NCBI GenBank assembly: GCA_032622095.1
Contig: CP136061.1
Span: forward strand, 237,880,609-237,944,608
Source of the DNA: Siphonodentalium dalli
Lineage: Eukaryota; Mollusca; Scaphopoda; Gadilida; Siphonodentaliidae
Reading direction: 5' to 3'
DNA length: 64,000 bases
Below the pieces are notes generated by a model. That model ran no database searches, was not told where the DNA came from, and saw only the letters and a list, made by a program, of their open reading frames with translations. Made by a program: the position numbers and the translations under genes. Positions 24,201-35,200 of this stretch are shown in pieces (position 1 is the stretch's first letter; the number at the start of each line of letters is the position of its first letter).

Positions 24201-25167
24201 TGATGAAGAATTCATGACCTTAGTCAATAAACTTTTTGGTGAAGATGTTATGAATGAGCTCAGATCAAAAAGCATGGAGGATTATATAGATTTGATGAAG
24301 CAGTTTGAAATAAAGAAAAGACAGGTGACTTTGGAATCAAATTGTCAAACCACAATACGGATGCCTGCATTATTAACCACTTCATTTAGAAAGAAAAGGG
24401 GACAGAATCTGCAGCAGCGTATATCGGATTTGGGGTATGCAAATTCCATAACAACAACATCAGCAGATAAACTCAGAATCGGGCATGATTTAATGAAAAA
24501 CATTTTCAAATCATCTATCGATAGAATAATAGAACATTTGAGAGAACTGTTCAAGAAACCTGAATTGACAGAAGTTGAAACACTACTGATGGTTGGAGGT
24601 TTTTCAGGTTCAATAATTGTTCAAGATGCTGTAAAGAAAGAATTTCAGAAGAAAAAAATATTTGTCCCGGGAGAACCAGATAAGTCTGTTCTATTGGGTG
24701 CTGTTTTGTTTGGGAATGACCCCAACATCATCCAATCAAGGATTGCTAAATACACATACGGAATAGCTACACGCCGTCCATTCAATCCTGATGTTCATCC
24801 AATTGAGAACAGGGTTGAATACAAAGATGGCTTTCATTGTCGAAAGGCATTTGGTGTTCACATTTTAGCAGATGAAGTATTGACAGTTGGTAAGCCTGGA
24901 AAAATACACACTTATTATCCAATGTCGATAGGACAGACACAGATGGATTTTCCAATCTATTTCTCAATCAATGAGCACCCAGTATTGGTCACAGATAAAG
25001 GTTGTGGGTTTCTTTGGAAACTGACAGTAGATATGCCTGACCTCACAGGAGAACTGGAAAGAGATGTTGAGGTGCAAATGAACTTTGCAGGAACTTTGTT
25101 TGAAGTTGAAGCATTCGATAAGAATACCAAGAAGAAATTCAAGGCCAATGTTGACTTTAAACTATGA
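17914..25167 (+). CDS. HSPA12A/B-like Hsp70-family ATPase (four exons, 576 aa)
   Basis: Exons 17914-18210, 22763-22981, 23707-23857 and 24104-25167 join in frame (phases 0, 0, 1) with GT donors and AG acceptors, giving 576 codons and a TGA stop. Residues 11-23 hold the phosphate-1 motif AIDFGTTFSGYAY, and the MKLHTA and WVLTVPAIW phrases are HSPA12 signatures. IALEPEAAAIHC follows, then the phosphate-2 motif LDLGGGTADIT near 218-228 and the adenosine motif MVGGFSGS at 385-392. The protein ends in a short beta-rich tail without the canonical substrate domain, EEVD or a signal peptide, so it is probably cytosolic. HSPA12 proteins bind ATP through an atypical Hsp70 fold and are greatly expanded in bivalves; the client is unknown. 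Slightly shorter than the human protein (675 aa). No lesion is visible. Confidence 0.9.
18480..18612. repeat. ACCGGTCC/GGTCCGG-rich segment in intron 1
   Basis: Repeats the words ACCGGTCC, GGTCCGGT and GACCGG several times over about 110 bp; a GGTCCGGTCCGGTCCG block recurs at 19590. It starts at AGTGATGCGGACCTGACCG and looks like the end of a decayed DNA transposon, but no partner end was found. Confidence 0.4.
18752..19292 (+). mobile_element. non-autonomous DNA transposon family B, copy 1 (541 bp)
   Basis: Bounded by CAGGGGGGG...GTCAGAAAAAAAATT and the complement of CAGGGGGGG...GTGAAAAAAAAATTGCC, with a 7-bp target duplication ATACAAG on both sides (18745-18751 and 19293-19299). A close copy lies at 58600-59153. 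No transposase. Superfamily uncertain; hAT-like by its CAGG start. Confidence 0.75.
19474..19640. repeat. nested triple hairpin in intron 1
   Basis: Three concentric inverted repeats: TGTTTCCCTGCCAGGG pairs with CCCTGGCAGGAAACA, GTGTTCCCG with CGGGAACATG, and TGGAAATTATATTCAA perfectly with TTGAATATAATTTCCA. Total span about 167 bp. It may be a small MITE or a structured RNA element in the intron. Confidence 0.65.
19770..20100. repeat. TGTTCA/TGAACA-dense segment in intron 1
   Basis: The hexamer TGTTCA or its complement, plus close variants (GTTCAG, AGAACA, TGTTCG), appears well over fifteen times in about 330 bp in both orientations. It resembles steroid-receptor half-sites but may simply be an eroded repeat. 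Confidence 0.5.
20101..20520. other. intron 1, no separate gene recognised
   Basis: The frame 20045-20392 (115 codons) starts inside the TGTTCA repeat and has no recognisable domain. It is probably chance, though it is the longest unexplained frame of the intron. Confidence 0.3.
20533..20715 (+). repeat. hAT-like family, 5-prime fragment in intron 1
   Basis: GGGACTTGGCGACAGGGGTGTC, then CAACATTAGTTGGAAATTTT match the left end of the element at 51045. The right half is missing. Confidence 0.5.
20935..22400 (-). repeat. half of a family D foldback element in intron 1
   Basis: 20935-21290 is the GTGTATA/GGTCATG minisatellite in the orientation opposite to 10.5-12.2 kb. 21290-22400 is the long arm, matching the reverse complement of 9300-10490 end to end, including GGCTATCGCTTTACACAATA and GATATGTTAATCGATAGAG. 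It inserted into, or was captured by, the Hsp70 intron. Confidence 0.6.
22763..22981 (+). CDS. HSPA12-like exon 2 (residues 100-172)
   Basis: The acceptor is TTGCAG|GATATC and the donor AAAG|GTAATA. It carries VFSEAIRFLK and the WVLTVPAIWKDSAKQFMR block typical of HSPA12. The acceptor is preceded by only a modest pyrimidine tract, so the exact left border is slightly less sure than the others. Confidence 0.85.
23707..23857 (+). CDS. HSPA12-like exon 3 (residues 173-223)
   Basis: Acceptor TTCTTTCAG|GCAGG, donor GGAG|GTGAGA. It carries IALEPEAAAIHC and ends inside the phosphate-2 glycine run, with the glycine codon split G|GT across the junction. Confidence 0.88.
24104..25167 (+). CDS. HSPA12-like exon 4 (residues 223-576)
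   Basis: Acceptor TTTTACCAG|GTGGA completes LGGGTADI. The exon holds the rest of the nucleotide-binding domain (GGAWGGTKVDEEF, then MVGGFSGS, then VLLGAVLFG) and the C-terminal region, including RRPFNPDVHP and a run of beta-strand-like segments. It ends at TGA. Confidence 0.92.
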
Positions 25168-25558
25168 ATATCACATATCATAAAGTGCATACAGAACATT
25201 GTATATACAGATATTCATATGTTTGCCATATGTACAATTTAAATTGACAAATCAGAGGTCGAAACTACTGACAATGTGTGTATATATAGCAGATTTTGGT
25301 GCAGAAACAAATTTATAACCGATTACTAGGTTACAAATATGTCAACGTTTCCTCGTGTGTTAGCGTCAGTAAACGCCATTTTGAAATGTTGGTTTATTTT
25401 GTTCGCTTTGAGTTGAAAACGTGTATATTTGTAAGTAAGTATGTCTGATGTTAGTTTCCATCATTTCCAGTTCAAGGATAAAATCTAGGCAAAATCCTTG
25501 TTTTAAACGAAATCGATATCACGTCTGCAAATGTTGGGAGAAACATACAATAATGATC

Positions 25559-25564
25559 AATAAA
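25559..25564 (+). terminator. candidate poly(A) signal of the HSPA12-like gene
   Basis: AATAAA about 390 bp after the stop codon, just before the Kolobok-like insertion. It is the first canonical hexamer on this strand after the coding region. Confidence 0.45.
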
Positions 25565-25621
25565 TACAATTGACAAGGTTGCACATGTGTCCTTTACATA
25601 ACTGTTCGTAATTTAGTTTAA

Positions 25622-26206
25622 AGGGGTACTGTACGCCAAATGTTGTTGTTGGTTTCTATAGTCTCCGAGTCGGAGAATAAGGTAACAATTTTTTCATTAT
25701 TTGAAAGTCTGTTGAGTACGAAGTAGTGTTATACGGATGACAAATTTACCGGAATGCAAAAATACAAATTGTCGTTGTCGAGTAATTTTTGTACAGTTTT
25801 CAACCAAATGAATCAAATAAAAGTTATATTATAGGCATACTAGTCCCATATAATCATTTAAGTTATTGTATCGTTGCTAGTCAGTGAGTGGCTTGAGTAT
25901 TCTCCCCGTATCATCATAATATTTTAAGCGATCGTGTGTGCGATCGGTTTAACAATCCAGTATCCCTCAATTACTTTGTTTGATTACGGAAATTCGTAAT
26001 TTAATTGACGCCATTTTATGGCTCCAGTCATAAATTCAATTTATATCAAATTATTAACTTTTAAATTATTAAATTTTAAGATAGCCTATTAACCTGAGCG
26101 TTTACAGAATACATCTTCGACTCAAATTACTTATGTTTCTATATATTATCGATATTAGATCGTTGTTGTCACCGGAAATTTAATGAAAATGACGTACAGT
26201 ACCCCT
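25622..26206. mobile_element. Kolobok/T2-like MITE with TTAA target duplication (585 bp)
   Basis: TTAA at 25618-25621 and 26207-26210, with terminal inverted repeats AGGGGTACTGTACGCCA and the complement of AGGGGTACTGTACGTCA (16 of 17 bases match). TTAA plus an AGGGGTACT start is the pattern of T2/Kolobok MITEs. No coding capacity. It lies about 450 bp downstream of the Hsp70 stop codon. Confidence 0.7.
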
Positions 26207-26491
26207 TTAACATTTTGTCAGTTTGCTAATAGATTTGGCGCTGATATTACAATGTTATCCGTATATACCTTATTTTGATATATACCTAACTTTTGACCGA
26301 TTCCATGTGAAAATATTCGTTCGAAACATATTTAAATGCGCACGGAAAGGCGCAGACGGTTATCTTGCAAACTCCAGGCAGAGTTATCTCCCATCGCTCT
26401 GTTGAGATACCACTGCCATAAGGACATTTGGTAAGGATTTCTTACGTGTTCTCAGTTCTCAGTTCTTATGTTTTATGATTAAAATTGTCGA

Positions 26492-27001
26492 TGTCTGGCT
26501 CAGTTCACATTGTTCTTATCAATACCGAAAGAATTACCATTATTGCAAACTTTTGGTGGTCAAAATAAGACAATAGGTGACTAAATATAGTTCCGACGAA
26601 ATGTAAAAATAGATGTATCGGTCCGCAAAGTACCATCCTTGTGGCAGTGCTATATCGCAGTACTAACGTATAGGGCTCTGCATGGAGTTTGGTTATATCG
26701 TAGGTTAGCGCGTTTCAGGATAGATAATTCTGCAAACCTACAAAGACAACTCTTTTCGCATAAAATTAGTGGTTACAAACCAAACTCCATACAGCGCCCT
26801 CTACGCTATCGCTGCGATATATCACTGCCACAATGAGTGTACTTTGCAGACGATAAATCTATTTTTACATATCGTCGCGGAACTGTATTTACTACTATTT
26901 AGTCACCTATTATCTTGTTTTGACCACCAAATTTTGTTTAAAGTTTGCAATAAATGTAATTCATTCGGTATTGATAAGAACAATATGAACTGAGCCAGAC
27001 A
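26492..27001. mobile_element. foldback element (510 bp)
   Basis: The left half from TGTCTGGCTCAGTTC is an inverted, diverged copy of the right half ending GAACTGAGCCAGACA. Matching internal blocks are CTTATCAATACCGAA, TAGGTGACTAAATA, TGTAAAAATAGAT, GTGGCAGTG and ATGGAGTTTGGTT. Arms are about 220 bp with a loop of about 60 bp. Confidence 0.7.
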
Positions 27002-27387
27002 AACACCTAATTATTTTCCATAGACGACAGTGTTAACTAGAAGTCCCGCCGGCCATGGGTTAAGCCTATTTGAACGGGTTAGTCTCCGAATGCCAGTCAA
27101 CTTTAGGTGTGAAAATTAATTAGTGGGATGTCCTTCTCGATCTGGATTGACGCAGGTCATTATCCCAGCCCAATCTTTCGCCCAAGTGGAAGTTTATGAT
27201 AATGGTCGAATGAACAATTGGACGTTGAGTTGAGGTTTTTATTCATATCCATTATTTACATAGCTTACTCATTTTATATGTGAAATTATATACAACAGTT
27301 ATACAAAATGACATCATATCTTCACAATAATATAATTCTAGTCTAATGTCCAGACAAACGACCCATTGCATCGAGAAACTCCATTTT

Positions 27388-27860
27388 GTCTATTTCTCCT
27401 CCTCTATGAACTCGCTTATAGTGGCCGATGCTGTTCTCGATGGCTCTATATTTTCTCTTTCTTGGAGCAACTTTTCCACCACATGCCAATTGAAGAATCG
27501 TCGCTTCTTCAAATCACTAACAGCGGTACTCGTTAGAAGTAACCAATTATTCACACCTCCGTTCACACCTTCCAAAACAATAGCGACTGGCATTCGGAGA
27601 CGACCCCATTTGAACTTCCAAGTGGTCAATTTTCCCTTAGAACGTCATCCGCTGCACCAGTCTGTGACAACAAACGCGCCCTTTTCGGTATTTTTTTTCA
27701 AACGATAATCTTGCATTTCCACAACTACCCCATTTACTGCACAAAATTCAGCAGTATAAAAATAACCAGACCCCTTCCATAACTTCGGGACCCCACCAGA
27801 CTCTCCCTGAACATCTAAACATACATATTTACGTAGGCTATGATTTTCTGTTCCCGTTTA
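27388..27860 (-). pseudogene. unrecognised coding-like sequence interrupted by one stop
   Basis: On the minus strand a frame reads from about 27857 (TENHSLRKYVCLDVQGESGG, then GYFYTAEFCAVNGVVVEMQDY) to a TGA near 27650. It continues in the same frame (KLTTWKFKWGRLRMPVAIVL, then NNWLLLTSTAVSDLKKRRFF) to TAG at 27388. A partial copy at 28736-29000 differs by a 9-base in-frame insertion and mostly conservative changes, which suggests real coding history. I do not recognise the family. It could be an exon of a duplicated gene or a transposon protein remnant. Confidence 0.35.
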
Positions 27861-27915
27861 GGGATATTTCCCTCAATGATAATCAACCAATCTTTACTGT
27901 GATATTATACAATAT

Positions 27916-28670
27916 AGAAAGATATGAGTCATTGGACATCCTATTATCTCCCAGCGGTCCTTTAACCCACATACCCCGTTTTAAAATTAACCATTTTTTT
28001 TGGGGTAAGAAATAACACCGATAATCGCATCCTGATAACTCTGGAAGCACAGTTTAGTAGAAAAGATACTAACGTGTCATGCTTGTCATAGACATATATA
28101 CTGCACAGTGTCGCATGTCCCATGTCCATCCACTCACTAATGGGAATAGTATGACCACAAATGTGACCACACCCAAATTTCACGGTTGAAAACTAGTTAC
28201 GTATATCTACCATACGCCTTAAGGAATTTATCTCATTTTGAACAGTACAATGTTTAATTGGATTTGAAATATACCCCCCCCCCCCTCAAAATTTCACCAT
28301 CCGACGATGATTTGGTTCAATGATAGGCGAATGTTCCTTTAAATTTCAGTACCTTTTAGAAGTTTGGGTCGAATTCCTATTTGAGAAACTTCCATCACCT
28401 CGATCGTGCTATATTGAACATTAAAGGTCCACCCATATGTACAAAATTTATGATTTTCAGAAAATTAAGCCTCCGGAAAAAAGTTGAAGTTCCGGCGACA
28501 GAGGGTTAATAATTGTCTCGCATAATCTGAAAATGGGTCGGAAGGGCGTAAAAATACAATGGCTCAACAAAACGAGACAGACTTTGTTTATCAGTGCTTC
28601 TAAATTCTCTGCCCTGAACGATATTTGAAAAATGTGAATTGTCTACCTATAGGTACAAACACCTATATTT
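27916..28670. other. no gene recognised
   Basis: AT-rich, with a poly-C run at 28274-28286. A single TTAAAGGTCCACCC resembles the start of a TTAA-type element at 28423 but has no partner end. Confidence 0.35.
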
Positions 28671-29008
28671 TCCATATAGGCGACAGTGTTAACTAGAAGT
28701 CCCGCTGGCCATGGGTTAAGCCTATTTGAACTTCAAGTGGTCAATTTTCCCTTAGAACGTCATCCGCTGCACCAGTCTGTGACAACAAACGCGCCCTTTT
28801 CGGTATTTTTTTTCAAACGATAATCTTGCATTTCCACAACTACCCTATTTACTGCACAAAAATCAGCAGCATAAAAATACCCAGACCCCTTCCATAACTT
28901 CGGGACCCCACCAGACTCTCCCTGGACATCTAAACATACATGGTCGCCATATTTACGTAGGCTATGATTTTCTGTTCCCGTTTAAGGATATCAATGATAA
29001 TCAACCAA
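28671..29008 (-). pseudogene. partial duplicate of 27017-27915 with internal deletion
   Basis: Shares the block CGACAGTGTTAACTAGAAGT with 27025, then jumps at ATTTGAAC to the sequence corresponding to 27608, so about 540 bp are lost at an 8-base microhomology. The remaining minus-strand frame corresponds to the N-terminal part of the fragment at 27388-27860. Confidence 0.6.
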
Positions 29009-29284
29009 TCAGCAGCCCGATTTTTTTTTATGCAGACTCGAGTTTCCCCAATCGGACGATTGGAGTTTCCCTACACAAATTCAAGAAGCGTAACTCTATA
29101 TAATTAGTTGCCTGTAACCAAGTGCACACTTCGGATATGAATCTATTTAAATACATGAGTAATCGTACATCTTGCCGTTTACCCAATGTAACTCATGCAG
29201 TGTCAATTAGCCCCAACATGACAACGGCTCCCAATGTCACATATATTGCTGCCAGTGCCTCACCTGTAACGTTATTTATATAGG

Positions 29285-30022
29285 TACTAGCAGGTTAGCC
29301 CGCCACTGGCGGCAATCGTCAGAAACATGACAATTTTCTATTTTTTTAATTAATTTTTTAATTTAATTTTTTGTTTTTCAATGAGTTAATTGTGCCTTTT
29401 TAATTTACAGGCTTTTTTAATTAATTATTTTATTTAATTTTGTGTTTTTCAATTTTACCCGATTTTTTTATATTTTTTTTTTCAATTTTACCCGATTTGA
29501 CCTTGAATTGATCATTGTCAAGGTCAGGTCGGGTGCACAATTTAACCCGTCCATGACACTTCCCGTAGGTAGCAAGTTTGAGCTCAATCGGTTCGAGTCT
29601 ATAAAGGACACACACATATATATCATTTGTGGGTACCCGTTTCAAGGTGAAGATCACATCGGGCGGAAAAAGTGACCCGATGAAAATCTCCCCCGTTCAT
29701 AGGAAGCCCTAAGTACGTAATAATCACACAACACGCTCATGTCTGGATACAGTCTCATACTACACGACCCAGACGTTAGAATCACATTACACGCATACGC
29801 TCTTTATTAACGACACTGTGGATACGAACGCTCTTTAACTATCAACGCGATTATAACCCCACAGTGACGTTTTGTGTGACTGAGAGTGGAGAACGGGTGC
29901 TCGGAACTTCTCCAAAATGCCGCGACGACCATTCCCGTGGGTTTTTACCCTTAGATTGTAAGTTTGGTCTCGATCGGTGCAGCCGTTTTCGATTCTATAA
30001 AGTATCAAAATATATAGTAGAA
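29285..30022 (+). mobile_element. HINE-like family C element, shorter copy
   Basis: Runs from ACTAGCAGGTTAGCCCGCCA to CTATAAAGTATCAAAATATATAGTAG. It shares the TTGACCTTGAATTGATC, TTGTGGGTACCCGTTT, ACACAACACGCTCATGTCT and GGGTTTTTACCCTTAGAT blocks with 15584-16672 but lacks the coding-like segment. Two GCTCTTTA words (complement of TAAAGAGC) lie at 29799 and 29830. Confidence 0.65.
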
Positions 30023-30083
30023 GATTATATAATTATGTGTTACATGTGCCTGTGGACTGGACCTTTCAGTTTTAGTATAGCAA

Positions 30084-30241
30084 TCGATTTGCAAAGTGCA
30101 ATTGTTCAGGTAGCAAGCGATGTCAGACTAAGAGATGCAAATGTTTCAAAGCAGGACTGCTATGTAACTCACGATGCCACTCAAGTCTTGACTGTAAGAA
30201 TAAGAACTAATGAACTATTACTACATGCTGGTTCAAGATGA
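30084..30241 (+). other. possible orphan terminal exon with poly(A) signals
   Basis: A CCTTTCAG acceptor-like site (30061-30068) precedes an open frame to TGA at 30239-30241, whose last 52 codons (IAIDLQSAIVQVASDVRLRD onward) have no low-complexity bias. AATAAA follows at about 30315 and 30334. No upstream exon was found and the peptide is not recognised. It may be the end of a gene whose other exons lie outside or have decayed. Confidence 0.2.
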
Positions 30242-30636
30242 TTAAGATGTATAACGCAATATTATTGTTTGTCAAATGTTATTGATGTAATTTGTGTGTG
30301 ATTTTAATGTTTCAAATAAATATCTTATGGTTAATAAATATGTTGATGAACTCACACAAGTTGTTATTGTCAATTTTCAAAATCAGTTAATATGTCTAAT
30401 AAAACACTCCTAATTTCAGGTATTATACATATTAACTGAGTGAATCAGGTATTACACATAATAACTGAAAATTTCAATTATTATACATAATAACTGATAA
30501 TACATATTAACTGTAACATATACACTTAATATTGCTTCAGCTTTTCTCATAGTGCTACGACACCCACTCCACGTCCCCTGAGCCAATGTGGCCATAATTA
30601 ACCTATAACCATGCACAGCAACACAAGGTAATCATT

Positions 30637-30782
30637 TAAGAAATAACTCTTAACTCGATTAAGGTTATGCAGTTATAACCGAAAAGTTTGAAGACAAATT
30701 CTATAGCACGTTATAGTAAATTTGTAATCGAACTTTTCGGTTATAGCTCCTAACATTCATCGAAACAAGAGTTATTTCTTAT
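30637..30782. repeat. imperfect long hairpin (~146 bp)
   Basis: TTAAGAAATAACTCTT pairs with AAGAGTTATTTCTTA at the outside; inside, GTTATAACCGAAAAGTT pairs with AACTTTTCGGTTATA and ACAAATT with AATTTGT. Likely a small MITE; a precursor-RNA role cannot be excluded from sequence alone. Confidence 0.6.
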
Positions 30783-31251
30783 AATTTAATCCGTCATTTC
30801 ACAGGAGAACCACCACAAGGTACAAGTATAACGAGCGTACAACTTTGAGATTATTTCCAACGAAAAAAAAACACACATGAAGTTGAAAGAGACACCTATC
30901 ACTGAAAACCTGTACTTATCGATTGATCAAGTGGCCTCAGAAATTCAGCGTTTTTGATTGGCCATTCGCAACTGAGTCGCACCCGGCAGCTGTGGGGTGC
31001 AAGTGGGATTGAAATATTCGACCTCGGTGACACTAACCTTTGTTAGTTTAAAGGCCCACTTAATTTCGAACTCCCAGATTACATTATATAAGATATTGCC
31101 ATCGTACATTCCATTTGAAAGAGGAAGCTCCAAAACATTGTATTATCAACTTATCCGGTGTAATAAACTCTGTACGTGTTGTTTTTGTTGATTCGCCAAC
31201 GCGTTCGGTCATCTAGATTGCAGTAAAAGCAGTATTATTTTAAATGCAGGA

Positions 31252-31291
31252 GGAATAACTCTATATATTGAAAATAGAGTTATTCCCCTTC
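31252..31291. repeat. short hairpin GGAATAACTCTAT/ATAGAGTTATTCC
   Basis: Thirteen paired bases around a loop of about 10. It shares the AATAACTCT word with the longer hairpin at 30637, so the two may be related. Confidence 0.6.
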
Positions 31292-32160
31292 CATTGAAAA
31301 AGATTGAATTCTGTTGCATTCTGGGAAATTCATTCTATGCTTTTTCTATTTCTCTGTGGGCATCTTCTGAGACACAGATGTTTCAAATAGTGATGAATTA
31401 TAGTATTTTAATCATATTTTATGGCATAGATTGATATTAAAACCGTATATCAAGTCACTATAAAAAAAATAATCGGCGACTCGAAAATTAAGTTGGCCTT
31501 TAATTGCCCTGTTTCATTTCTATGTAAATGTTTGGCCTTGTTTTGTCTGGTCACTTGTGCATTGGTAATTAGTAGCGAGTCGGAATTTCATTTTAAATCA
31601 TAGGAAGTATCGAATGGTTTCTAAGAATGCTGTATACATAGGCGTGGTCACTCGAAGCTGCTATAATTTCTGTAGAGGAAAAGTAATCAAGAAATTTAAT
31701 TTCGAGAAATAACCTTAATGGAAAAATGTGTGACAGCCAATTGTTTTATAGTATTCTTTGGATTGACAGCTTGTCGTCCTTAAATTATAAACCTATCACC
31801 ATGTGTGATGTAGTGTCTAGTTGTGAAGGTAGAGTGGCCGCGTACGGAAACAAATGAAGAGTCCAGAAGATTTGATAACGTTATGTTTTTATAAGTCTCT
31901 GCCGGTAAACACAATAGGTGGATGAACACAGGTGTTGGTTGTTCGGTGGACCAAGCGGTAGTGACTCTGTATTTCTCGATACGAGTAGTTATTCCAACGT
32001 ATGGTGTATCATGCGTCCAAATAAGGTATGAGATACCATGATACCCTTGTCTATGACGTGTACCATTCTATTGTTTACTATAGAATGATACTGGTTCGAT
32101 TCTCCCTCACTTATACAATGGTTGCTGCACGTCATAACCAATTAAGATTATGATCTTGTT
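31292..32160. other. no gene recognised
   Basis: AT-rich DNA without an open frame of note. GGTTCGATTCT at 32095 resembles an internal B box, but no tRNA fold or matching A box could be made. Confidence 0.35.
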
Positions 32161-32219
32161 AATTATGTGTGTGTGTTCTTGTACTATATCATTCACATCC
32201 TCCATCACGTATTGTGCTT

Positions 32220-35200
32220 ATCTATACAATTAACCCTATCATTACAAACACAGGGGAAAGGAAGTGTATCCTAGATCCGGGAACACTTATAACAATAACT
32301 ACTATCGGACATATGCACTTTTTCTATATACATATAGTACTAGAAGGTCACCCGACTTCGTCCGGGCTTTGACCTTGAATTGTCTATTTTGAAGGCCAAG
32401 GTCAAGTGGGGTCACGATTTGACCCGTCCAAAACATAGTGCCCGAACAAAAGTACCCGACAAAAGTACCCGTCGAAATCCATCCGGTTTTACCCGATTTG
32501 ACATTGAATTGACCATTTTGAAGGTCAAGGTCAGGTGGGGTCAAACACCAACACCCCAAAAATGGTGGAAATCGGCCCAGCGGATACCGGGAAATTGGCC
32601 TAGCGGATACCGAGATACCCTATGCATCAAATTTCGTCCGTAAAAATCCGCCAGTTTAACCCGATTTGATTTCCACTTAAGTATATAAACGCGCCTCATA
32701 TACACACGCTCATTAATTATCAAGTTTCAACGTAAAGATAAATTACCATCGGTGCCCGAGATATCGCCAAGACGTCTGAAACAGTCAAATGCATCGGCCG
32801 GTTAAGCGTTAACGTGATCTAACGTTATGATATCTAACGACGTCATAGAAGTTACGCATTGTTTTTATCCTGATGGAAGATGGTGACCCGACTTCGTCCG
32901 CGCTTTGACCTTGAATTGACCATTTTGAAGGTCAAGGTCAGGTGGGGTCAAACACCAACACCCCAAAAATGGTGGAAATAGGCCCAGCGGATACCGGGAA
33001 ATCGGCCCAGCGGATACCGAGATACCCTATGCATCAAATTTCGTCAGTAAAAATCCGCCAGTTTAACCCGATTTGATTTCCACTCAAGTATATAAACGCG
33101 CCTCATATACACACGCTCATTAATTATCAAGTTTCAACGTAAAGATAAATTACCATCGGTGCCCGAGATATCGCCAAGACGTCTGAAACAGTCAAATGCA
33201 TCGGCCGGTTAAGCGTTAACGTGATCTAACGTTATGACCTCTAACGACGTCATAGAAGTTACGCATTGTTTTTATCCTGATGGAAGATAGTACCACTTCT
33301 TCTTGATAATTGAGGCAGATAACTAAAACGGATACATACGCATTATATATCGTTGGAAAGAGGAAACACGAAAGATTCTCACAGTGTCATTATTATGACT
33401 GGCATTTTATTATTCGTGCTGTTTCGAATCGATTTGTAAGCACCGAACTCAAATGAAAGTCCCGTAACACAGCGTAAAAACAGATTTGACCTCGGCACGT
33501 GAAAAGTTGACATCGGATCTGAAAATCAGTAGGCCTATATCACCCCCGGCCGAAAATACCCCCACATACCAAGTTTCATCGAAATCGGGTCGGCCGTTTT
33601 CGAGTTCATCGATTACACACAAGCAAACAAAAAAACAGATCTTCCAAAATATATAATAGACTAGAAGATGACCCGACTTCGTCCGGGGTTTGACCTTGAA
33701 TTGACCATTGTGAAGGTCAAGGTCAGGTGGGGTCAAACACCAACACCCCAAAAATGGTGGAAATCGGCCCAGCGGATACCGGGAAATCGGCCCAGCGGAT
33801 ACCGAGATACCCTATGCATCAAATTTCGTCCGTAAAAATCCGCCAGTTTAACCCGATTTGATTTCCACTCAAGTATATAAACGCGCCTCATATACACACG
33901 CTCATTAATTATCAAGTTTCAACGTAAAGATAAATTACCATCGGTGCCCGAGATATCGCCAAGACGTCTGAAACAGTCAAATGCATCGGCCGGTTAAGCG
34001 TTAACGTGATCTAACGTTATGACCTCTAACGACGTCATAGAAGTTACGCATTGTTTTTATCCTGATGGAAGATAGTACCACTTCTTCTTGATAATTGAGG
34101 CAGATAACTAAAACGGATACATACGCATTATATATCGTTGGAAAGAGGAAACACGAAAGATTCTCATAGTGTCATTATTATGACGGGCTTTTTATTATTC
34201 GCGCTGTTTCGAATCGATTTGTAAGCACCGAACTCAAATGAAAGTCCCGTAACACAGCGTAAAAACAGATTTGACCTCGGCACGTGAAAAGTTGACCTCG
34301 GATCTGAAAATCAATAGGCCTATGTTACTCCTGACCCGAAAATACCCCCACATACCAAGTTTCATCGAAATCGGGTCGGCCGTTTTCGAGTTCATCGATT
34401 ACACACACACAAACAAACAAACAGATCTTCCAAAATATATAATAGACTAGCCGATGAGCCCGACGTTGTCCGGGCTATTCAAAAACCAAATTTCAAGTCG
34501 ATAGCTCTACCCAGCCCGACGTTGTCCGGGCAATTCAAAAACCAAATTTCAAGTCGATAGCTCTACCCGTTTCCGAGATCTGGTCTGCGCATGCGCGAAG
34601 CTGGCGTCGCACGGGCTCGGCGACCCGATAAAATTCGTATCCGGGGCAAGATACATCCACATAGCAAATTTCAAGTCGATAGCTCCACCCGTTTCCGAGA
34701 TCTCGTCTGCGCATGAGCGAAGATGGCGTCGCACGGGCTCGGCATCCCGATAAAATTCGTATCCGGGGCAAGATATATTCACATAGCAAATTTCAAGTCG
34801 ATAGCTCCACCCGTTTCCGATATCTCGTCTGCGCATGCGCGAAGCGGGCGCCGCACGGGCTCGCCAATACGACAACGTCCACCGCCTGGTCAAACTACAC
34901 ACACGTACCAAGTTTGGTTCCGATCGGTCGAGAATCGTAGATTTGTATAAATGACAAACATACAGACAAACATACAGACAAACATACAGACAGAGGTCTC
35001 AAAATATATATGAGACTAGCCGATGAGCCCGACGTTGTCCGGGCTATTCAAAAACCAAATTTCAAGTCGATAGCTCCACCCGTTTCCGAGATCTGGTATG
35101 CGCGTGCGCGAAGTCTGCGCATGCGCGAAGCTGGCGTCACACGGGCTCGGCGACCACATACAATTCGTATCCGGGGCAAGATACATTCACATACCAAATT

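Noticed and set aside
32060-32115. tRNA-like B box GGTTCGATTCT
   Set aside because: No A box, acceptor stem or cloverleaf could be matched around it.
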